Of a stretch of DNA of 11,966 nucleotides, positions 7,783 through 11,966 are shown one piece after another. Where the stretch lies: assembly GCA_023418755.1 (NCBI GenBank), contig JAEZZE010000163.1, positions 1-11,966 on the forward strand, written 5' to 3'. The stretch's first letter is position 1, and the number at the start of each line of letters is the position of its first letter. The translations under genes were made by a program, and so were the position numbers. Below the pieces are notes generated by a model that was not told where the DNA came from, searched no databases, and saw nothing but the letters and a program-made list of their open reading frames with translations. The stretch comes from Bacillota bacterium. Its GTDB lineage: Bacteria > Bacillota > Bacilli > Paenibacillales > Paenibacillaceae.

Positions 7783-8635
7783 GGTTTCCGCTCCTTTCCT
7801 CTTCGCCCGCGAGCGCGGCCAGCGCGGCGTCGAGCTCCTCGCGAGCCTGCTTCAGCTGGTCGTCGTTCGGTACGTGATGGTGCCATTCCGGTTTGTTTTC
7901 CGCAAAGGACACTCCCTTGCCCTTGACGGTGTTCGCCAGCAGCAGCGTCGGCTTCCCGCCGACCTCGGGCGCGCCGCGAAACGCCTTCAGCAGCTCGTCG
8001 TAATCGTGTCCGTCCACGGAGACGACATGCCAGCCGAACGCCTCCCACTTGCGGTCCAGCGGCTCCAGAGCCATGACGTCTTCCGTGCTGCCGCTGATCT
8101 GCAGCCGATTGCGGTCGATGATGCCGACGAGATTATCGAGCTTGTAATGGGCTCCCGCCATCGCCGCCTCCCAGACCGAGCCTTCGGCCTGCTCGCCGTC
8201 GCCCATCAGGCAGTACACGCGGTACGGCTTGCCGTCCCTCTTGGCGGCCAGCGCCATGCCGACCGACACGGCCAGGCCGTGGCCGAGCGCCCCGGTGTTC
8301 ATCTCGATGCCGGGCACCTTATTGTTCGGATGTCCGATCAGCCTCGTGCCGAACTGGCTGAACGTGGACAGCTCCTCCTTCGGAAAATAGCCGAGATCGG
8401 CTAGGATACACCATAGCGATTCTACGCAATGTCCCTTGCTCGCCACGAAACGGTCGCGGTCCGGAAGCTTCGGATTGCGCGGATCGTGCTTCATCACTTC
8501 GTAATAAAGCGCGGTCAGAATGTCGGCGTTGCTGAGCGAGCCGCCGGTGTGGCCGCCCTTCGCCGCATGGATCATCGTCAGCAGATCCTTGCGGATTTGC
8601 AGCGATTTTCGTTTCAGTTCCAGCGCGGTCGCCAT
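7775..8635 (-). CDS. Split transketolase, N-terminal subunit (thiamine-PP-binding domain)
   Basis: First half of the two-subunit transketolase, 286 aa from the ATG at 8635. HAAKGGHTGGSLS (23-35) and SKGH (66-69) supply His residues of the active site. The thiamine-diphosphate signature runs from GDGEQAEGSVWEAAM (146-160) to IIDRN (172-176), where Asp147 and Asn176 would bind Mg2+. The stretch SKGHCVESLWCILADLGYFP replaces the usual SKGHA-A/P-LY form of housekeeping enzymes, suggesting altered substrate handling. ATG 8635 starts 2 bases after the isomerase stop; an in-frame GTG at 8641, with GAGG six bases before it, is an equally good start and would overlap that stop. The longer frame running to 9178 is an extension inside the isomerase gene and is not used. 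Confidence 0.92.
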   Translation of the reverse strand: MATALELKRKSLQIRKDLLTMIHAAKGGHTGGSLSNADILTALYYEVMKHDPRNPKLPDRDRFVASKGHCVESLWCILADLGYFPKEELSTFSQFGTRLIGHPNNKVPGIEMNTGALGHGLAVSVGMALAAKRDGKPYRVYCLMGDGEQAEGSVWEAAMAGAHYKLDNLVGIIDRNRLQISGSTEDVMALEPLDRKWEAFGWHVVSVDGHDYDELLKAFRGAPEVGGKPTLLLANTVKGKGVSFAENKPEWHHHVPNDDQLKQAREELDAALAALAGEEERSGNHA

Positions 8636-8637
8636 GA

Positions 8638-10068
8638 TCACACACTTCCTCTCAGCCAGGCGCGGATTTGCTCCTCCGTCGGGTCGACCGGGTCCGGGGT
8701 CAGCCCCGGGATATATTGGCAGGCTTCGTACAGAGCCGGGATGACGTTGGCGTGAATGCCTACGGAATGGTGAACGTACGGACCTTTCACCAGCTTCTCC
8801 TCCCACAGCGGCCAGTCGTTGACTTCCACCCAGACGTAAGAACCGCGGGTGTAAGGTCCTTCGATGCCCTTCGCCTTGCCGAGGAACAACTGGTACTCCC
8901 CGTTGTCGCCGTCGAAGCGCGCGATCGTCATGCTGCCCCCGCGAATTTCGCCCTCGTGCGTGCCCGGAGCATGGTCGTCGAACAGAAAATGCTTGCGCAT
9001 TTTCGGCTTGTTCTCCACGCTGAGCGACACGGGGAAGTTCCCGCAATGGAACAGCAGCTCTCCGTTGTCGTTCTCCGGGTGGCGGACCGTAATATCGGCG
9101 AAAAAGGTCGGAGCCTCGTTCATCGCCGCCGCCTGAACCATGACCGAAGTAATCGCCCCGTGAATGTCGGTCTCGCAAGTGACCGGAATTTGCTCGTCGG
9201 TCAGAATCGCGTTAGCCAGGCAAGGCATAATGCCGATCGCGTCCTGCAGAGCGGACCAGCATTGAATGGCGATGGCGGTGCTGCCGGAATCGACCGCCAG
9301 CTTCTTCATCGCGACCTTGAGCGCGGCCACGCGCTTGACGTCATCGTCGGTCACCTCGGAGATATCCAGCTTGTCGCGAATGTATTGGATCGCTTCCGTC
9401 AGCTCGGGTCCTCCGGACTTTTCCGCCTTCTTCGCCGCGTTCGTTATATCGACGAGCGTAATCGGATGCAGCTCGATGCCGAAACGCTCCAGCAGTTCTC
9501 CCTCGTTGCACATCATCGTCCAGAACGACGTCGGCCGCGGCCCGATCTGCAAAATGCGCAGGCTGCGGAAATGACGGACGACGTTGGCGGCCGCCACGAA
9601 ATTTTTGAAGCCCCGCTCGAATACCGGATCGTCCACCCGGCTGTTCGTCACGTAGGTGAACGGCGTGCGGAAACGGCGCAGCACCTTGCCCGTAGCGAAC
9701 AGGCCGCACTGCGTGTCGCGAAGACGCATTCCGTCCTCGAGCGGAGCCTCGTCGCGCGGCCCCCACAGCAGCACCGGCTTGCCGAGCGCCTTGGCGACCC
9801 GGGCTACCGTATCTTCCGTTCCGAAATTGCAATGCGGGAAAAAGACGGCGTCGACTTTCTCCTTCAGCAAATGCTCGGCAATCTGCTCCGCTCCGATCCG
9901 GTCGTCGTACAGCAGCCCTTCGGCGTTCAGTCCTTCCAGATCGACGATATCGATATCCATCCCGAACGAGTCCAATTTGTTGCGGATCTGCACCTTGTAC
10001 TTGAAGGCATCCTCCGCGCTGAACGTAAACCTGCGCGTCGGCGCGTATCCCAATTTCAGTTTCTTCAT
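8638..10068 (-). CDS. L-fucose/L-arabinose isomerase family protein (aldose-ketose isomerase)
   Basis: Probable metal-dependent cytosolic sugar isomerase, first gene of the catabolic operon, 476 aa. The N-terminal half has the alternating Rossmann-like pattern of the FucI/AraA superfamily (KLKLGYAPTRRFTFS..., DAVFFPHCNFGTED at 73-86, LRILQIGPRPTSFW at 170-183). The C-terminal catalytic part has CETDIHGAITS (298-308), with E299 and D301 as likely Mn2+ ligands, and PYVHHSVGIHANVIPAL (430-446), with a likely His ligand. It is shorter than E. coli FucI (about 590 aa) and closer to the 450-500 aa FucI-like branch, whose members act on varied sugars; sulfoquinovose isomerases have also been placed near FucI. 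ATG at 10068 has GAGAGG six bases upstream. The substrate is unknown; the neighbours imply that its product ketose is phosphorylated by the FGGY kinase. Confidence 0.85.
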   Translation of the reverse strand: MKKLKLGYAPTRRFTFSAEDAFKYKVQIRNKLDSFGMDIDIVDLEGLNAEGLLYDDRIGAEQIAEHLLKEKVDAVFFPHCNFGTEDTVARVAKALGKPVLLWGPRDEAPLEDGMRLRDTQCGLFATGKVLRRFRTPFTYVTNSRVDDPVFERGFKNFVAAANVVRHFRSLRILQIGPRPTSFWTMMCNEGELLERFGIELHPITLVDITNAAKKAEKSGGPELTEAIQYIRDKLDISEVTDDDVKRVAALKVAMKKLAVDSGSTAIAIQCWSALQDAIGIMPCLANAILTDEQIPVTCETDIHGAITSVMVQAAAMNEAPTFFADITVRHPENDNGELLFHCGNFPVSLSVENKPKMRKHFLFDDHAPGTHEGEIRGGSMTIARFDGDNGEYQLFLGKAKGIEGPYTRGSYVWVEVNDWPLWEEKLVKGPYVHHSVGIHANVIPALYEACQYIPGLTPDPVDPTEEQIRAWLRGSV

Positions 10069-10140
10069 GTTCAGCCTCTCTTCTCCATTAGTGGCGTTCT
10101 CCGTTTATCCACTTCATCAAGCTAAACTTTTGGGCAATTT

Positions 10141-10317
10141 CTAAACTAATTTAAAATAAACTTTTTAGTTAGTTTAGTGCTTTACCCTATCGTATCATCC
10201 CCAAAAAAGGCCGTCAACTCGATTTTTAGTAATTGTTTAGCATTAATCACTAAACTAATTCAGTTGTTAAGTTTATTCTGTTGCGCAATTGGAAAGATTA
10301 GTAGTAAACTAAACTAA
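10141..10317. promoter_or_regulatory. Four CTAAACTAA operator-like repeats in the divergent promoter region
   Basis: The exact 9-mer CTAAACTAA occurs at 10141-10149 (+), 10169-10177 (-), 10250-10258 (+) and 10309-10317 (+). Partial relatives (GTTTAG at 10235-10240, pairing with CTAAAC at 10250-10255; ATTAGT at 10297-10302, pairing with ACTAAT at 10313-10318) make some copies into inverted repeats. Two copies lie just downstream of the isomerase-operon promoter, one upstream of its -35 box, and one close to the regulator gene. A weak promoter for the regulator (TTGCGC at 10281, TAAACT at 10305, 18 bp apart) would run into the last copy. The arrangement suits repression of the operon and autoregulation, possibly by looping. 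Binding by the adjacent LacI-type protein is inferred. Confidence 0.7.
10189..10217 (-). promoter_or_regulatory. Sigma-A promoter of the isomerase-transketolase-kinase operon
   Basis: On the minus strand TTGACG (10212-10217) and TACGAT (10189-10194) are separated by exactly 17 bp. Transcription should start near 10182, giving a leader of roughly 114 bases to the isomerase ATG. The operator-like copy at 10169-10177 would lie just after the start point. Confidence 0.7.
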
Positions 10318-10360
10318 TGAGACAAGCTCTACATTCAGTCGATAGAACGGAGAAATTCCG

Positions 10361-11440
10361 ATGAGGATGGAAGATATCGCCAAAATCGCGCAAGTGTCCA
10401 AGTCCGCTGTCTCTTTGGCGTTCAGCGGCAAGCCCGGCATCGGGAACGAAACGCGGGAACGCATTTTGCGCATTGCCCGGGAAATGGGCTATAACGCGAA
10501 GCCCCGCGGCAGCGCGTCCGCACAGGAGAAAAGCTCGAAGCAGCTCGTATTTCTCGTCATCACCAATCTAGGAATCGTATCGGAGGAGTACTATCAGCAG
10601 CCCTTTTTCCGGGAGCTGATTCATTTCGTCGAGGAGCGCTGCCGCTCCAAAGGATACTCCGTCGTTTTTTCGTCCGTAGACATGGAGAATTTCGATCAGA
10701 GCATCCGCGCCGTTGCCGAAGATCATCGCAACAGCGGCGTCATCCTGCTCGGCACCAATTTGAGCAGGGAACAGATCGCCTTCGTCGCGGACAAGCTGCC
10801 GCAGCTCGTCGTGCTCGACACCTGCTACGATACGCTGCCGGTTCACTTCGTCGAAATCAACAACGCGATGGGCGCTTATCAGGCGGGAACGCACTTGTGC
10901 GAGCTCGGCCATCGGGACATCGGCTATGTCGCATCCAACGTGCGGATTCATAATTTCGAGGAGCGCAAATCGGGCTTTGCCGCCGCGCTTCGGGAAAAGG
11001 GCATGGAGGTCGCGCCAAGCCGGACGTTCTCGGTCGCGCCGACGCTGCTGTCGTCGCAAGATTCGATGCGGCAGCAGCTTGAGGCCTGTCTGCAAAACGA
11101 GGGAAATCTGCCCACGGCGCTTTTCTGCGAATGCGACTACATCGCCATCAGCGCAATGAAGACGCTAGCCGAGCTTGGCTATCGCGTTCCCGAGGATATC
11201 TCCGTGATCGGCTTCGACAACATCAACGAATCGGTGATCGTGACGCCGGAGCTGACGACGATCCACGTCGAGAAGGAGAAGATGGCCCGGCTGGCCGTCG
11301 ATCTGTTGACGGATCCCGCCGAGCACGGCTCCAATGCCCGCAGCAAAACCCGCGTCGATACCCGCTTCGTCGCGCGGCTGTCTACTTGCGCACCGGCCGT
11401 GGCTGTAGGGTCCGGCAGCTCCGGCTCGAAGCCCGGTTGA
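10361..11440 (+). CDS. LacI-family transcriptional regulator
   Basis: Probable ligand-responsive repressor of the divergent catabolic operon, 359 aa. It has an N-terminal LacI helix-turn-helix (MEDIAKIAQVSKSAVSLAFSGKPGI, residues 3-27) and a hinge at about 44-60. The two-lobed sugar-binding core runs from LVFLVITNLG (62-71) to about 340; ELGHRDIGYVASN (181-193), PTALFCECDYIAISAMKTL (251-269) and VPEDISVIGFDNI (276-288) are typical. Two things are unusual. The recognition-helix Arg of LacI (VSR) is Leu (VSL). The hinge (NAKPRGSASAQEKSS) lacks the Leu normally inserted into a central CpG. ATG at 10361 has GGAG eight bases upstream; a second ATG at 10367 is possible. The low-complexity tail GSGSSGSKPG is probably unstructured. 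Confidence 0.95.
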   Translation: MRMEDIAKIAQVSKSAVSLAFSGKPGIGNETRERILRIAREMGYNAKPRGSASAQEKSSKQLVFLVITNLGIVSEEYYQQPFFRELIHFVEERCRSKGYSVVFSSVDMENFDQSIRAVAEDHRNSGVILLGTNLSREQIAFVADKLPQLVVLDTCYDTLPVHFVEINNAMGAYQAGTHLCELGHRDIGYVASNVRIHNFEERKSGFAAALREKGMEVAPSRTFSVAPTLLSSQDSMRQQLEACLQNEGNLPTALFCECDYIAISAMKTLAELGYRVPEDISVIGFDNINESVIVTPELTTIHVEKEKMARLAVDLLTDPAEHGSNARSKTRVDTRFVARLSTCAPAVAVGSGSSGSKPG

Positions 11441-11484
11441 GCGTGGTCTGGCAGGCCGTTCATCGCCGCTCGCCAACTTTATAT

Positions 11485-11500
11485 GAAATTTCGAAATTTC
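11485..11500. repeat. Perfect 16-bp palindrome
   Basis: GAAATTTCGAAATTTC is two tandem copies of the self-complementary octamer GAAATTTC, 45 bases after the LacI stop and just before an A-run (11505-11510). It could be a protein-binding site; a stem on the regulator mRNA would be short. Function unknown. Confidence 0.6.
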
Positions 11501-11540
11501 GCACAAAAAATTCGGCCCTCTTCGTCTATTTGAGACCAAC

Positions 11541-11664
11541 TTGTATGATTAATCATACAAATCTGCCGCCCCGACCGCTCCAACGCCGTATTTTGTACGA
11601 TCAATCATACAAAATAGACGCAACGCCCAACAAAATCGCGGCATTTGTACGATAAATCATACAA
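11541..11664. repeat. Three 20-bp palindromes at an exact 52-bp period
   Basis: TTGTATGATTAATCATACAA (11541-11560, perfect palindrome), TTGTACGATCAATCATACAA (11593-11612) and TTGTACGATAAATCATACAA (11645-11664). Centres are exactly 52 bp apart. The second copy extends to TTTTG...CAAAA. Intervening segments are 32 bases each and about 44 percent identical by position, suggesting an old tandem duplication of a 52-bp unit in which the palindrome was kept. In copies 2 and 3 the substituted base gives a G-U pair on the minus-strand RNA. Function unknown; sites for a dimeric DNA-binding protein or a dispersed intergenic repeat are the main options. Confidence 0.85.
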
Positions 11665-11738
11665 GACCCACATTCTTCAAACTTATACGTCACCTGTCTA
11701 AAAAAGGAGATCCTCTTTTATGCTTTGATGAACCGCTT

Positions 11739-11782
11739 AAAAAGCTCGAATCCCTTTACACCTAGGGCCGCGGGCTTTTTTT
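11739..11782 (+). terminator. Rho-independent terminator, possibly bidirectional
   Basis: Outer stem AAAAAGCTCG (11739-11748) pairs with CGGGCTTTTT (11771-11780), with one G-U pair. An inner stem CCCT/AGGG (11752-11755 with 11764-11767) is also possible. Seven T residues (11776-11782) follow on the plus strand and the A-run at 11739-11743 mirrors them, so it may act in both directions. It lies about 300 bases after the LacI stop and is the first convincing terminator for that gene; an imperfect AAAAGGA/TCC..TTTT stem at 11701-11719 is weaker. Confidence 0.7.
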
Positions 11783-11810
11783 GTATGCGTGAACGCGAGC
11801 TTGCCCGGAG

Positions 11811-11966
11811 CCCGAAGATCAAAGATCGAAACTCGAAACCTGAAGGTCGAAGGTCGAAGGTCGAAACTTGAAACCTGAAGCTCGAAACCTGAAGCTCGAA
11901 ACCTGAAGCTCGAAACTCGAAACCTGAAGCTCGAAGCTCGAAACCTGAAGCTCGAAGCTCGAAACC
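11811..11966. repeat. Heptanucleotide tandem repeat array, 22 units, runs off the right edge
   Basis: From 11811 to the edge the sequence splits with no insertion or deletion into 7-base units of form NNYGAAR, the second unit, ATCAAAG, being the only exception. The commonest are CTCGAAA, CCTGAAG and CTCGAAG, with GTCGAAG at 11846-11859. The left units are the most degenerate. Units alternate partly in a 14-base higher-order pattern (CCTGAAG + CTCGAAA). The two final bases CC fit the start of another CCTGAAG. The minus strand has no stop codon in any frame across the array; the plus strand has TGA in every CCTGAAG. No gene is recognised here. Confidence 0.9.

Noticed and set aside
6826..7926. 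366-codon plus-strand ORF opposite the transketolase C-subunit
   Set aside because: Shadow; the minus-strand frame carries transketolase motifs throughout.
8638..10068. Sulfoquinovose (sulfo-transketolase) pathway
   Set aside because: The isomerase family and transketolase fit superficially, but that route needs no glycerol-like kinase and no sulfo-sugar gene (sulfolactaldehyde enzyme, sulfonate exporter, sulfoquinovosidase) is present.
8668..10125. 485-codon plus-strand ORF opposite the isomerase gene
   Set aside because: Antisense shadow of the same kind; composition is arginine-rich and featureless, while the minus frame has the FucI-family motifs.
11541..11664. CRISPR-like mini-array (20-base repeats, 32-base spacers)
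   Set aside because: Only three repeats, fully palindromic and 20 bases, shorter than normal CRISPR repeats; the spacers resemble each other (about 44 percent by position); no cas gene or leader in view. A duplicated 52-bp unit explains it better.
11728..11871. 47-codon ORF starting inside TGATG after a two-codon ATGCTTTGA with an upstream AAGGAG
   Set aside because: It runs through the terminator stem and into the heptamer repeats, has low-complexity composition and its own ATG is about 18 bases from the ribosome-like site. The coupled-start look is probably chance.
1..11966. Insertion sequences, tRNA or rRNA genes, phage or defence genes
   Set aside because: No transposase, integrase, tRNA cloverleaf or defence-type protein was seen in any frame read.

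Overview
The window is a sugar or polyol uptake-and-catabolism locus from a GC-rich Gram-positive bacterium. It most resembles the Paenibacillaceae (Paenibacillus or Cohnella type). The reasons are a CUT1 sugar ABC transporter with no ATPase of its own, a YesM-type histidine kinase beside it, strong GGAGG ribosome binding sites, a lipoprotein sugar-binding protein and a CcpA-type cre site. No database search was possible, so family calls rest on motifs and overall resemblance.

Layout, right to left in the direction of transcription of the main strand. A LacI-type regulator (10361-11440, +) diverges from a tightly packed four-gene catabolic operon on the minus strand. That operon is an L-fucose/L-arabinose-isomerase-family protein (8638-10068), the N-terminal half of a split transketolase (7775-8635), the C-terminal half (6823-7782), and a glycerol-kinase-like FGGY kinase (5321-6826). 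Adjacent genes overlap or nearly touch, which implies one mRNA and translational coupling. The 292-bp divergent gap holds a good sigma-A promoter and four exact copies of the 9-mer CTAAACTAA, probably the operators of the divergent regulator.

A transport block follows on the same strand. It contains a two-TM, Cache-like sensor histidine kinase of the YesM family (3270-5111), a lipoprotein sugar-binding protein (1788-3149) and two permeases (816-1685, and 1-816 running off the left edge). The binding-protein gene has its own -10 box overlapped by an exact cre match. A stem-loop separates it from the permeases. The response regulator normally paired with a YesM kinase is absent from the window.

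Working model (inference): a sugar is imported, isomerised from aldose to ketose, phosphorylated by the FGGY kinase and cleaved by the split transketolase rather than by an aldolase. This is the same set of reaction types as the known transketolase route for D-apiose, but the substrate cannot be read from sequence.

The right end (11441-11966) has no credible gene but is rich in structure: a 16-bp palindrome, three 20-bp palindromes at an exact 52-bp period, a bidirectional-looking terminator, and 22 unbroken heptanucleotide repeat units running off the right edge.
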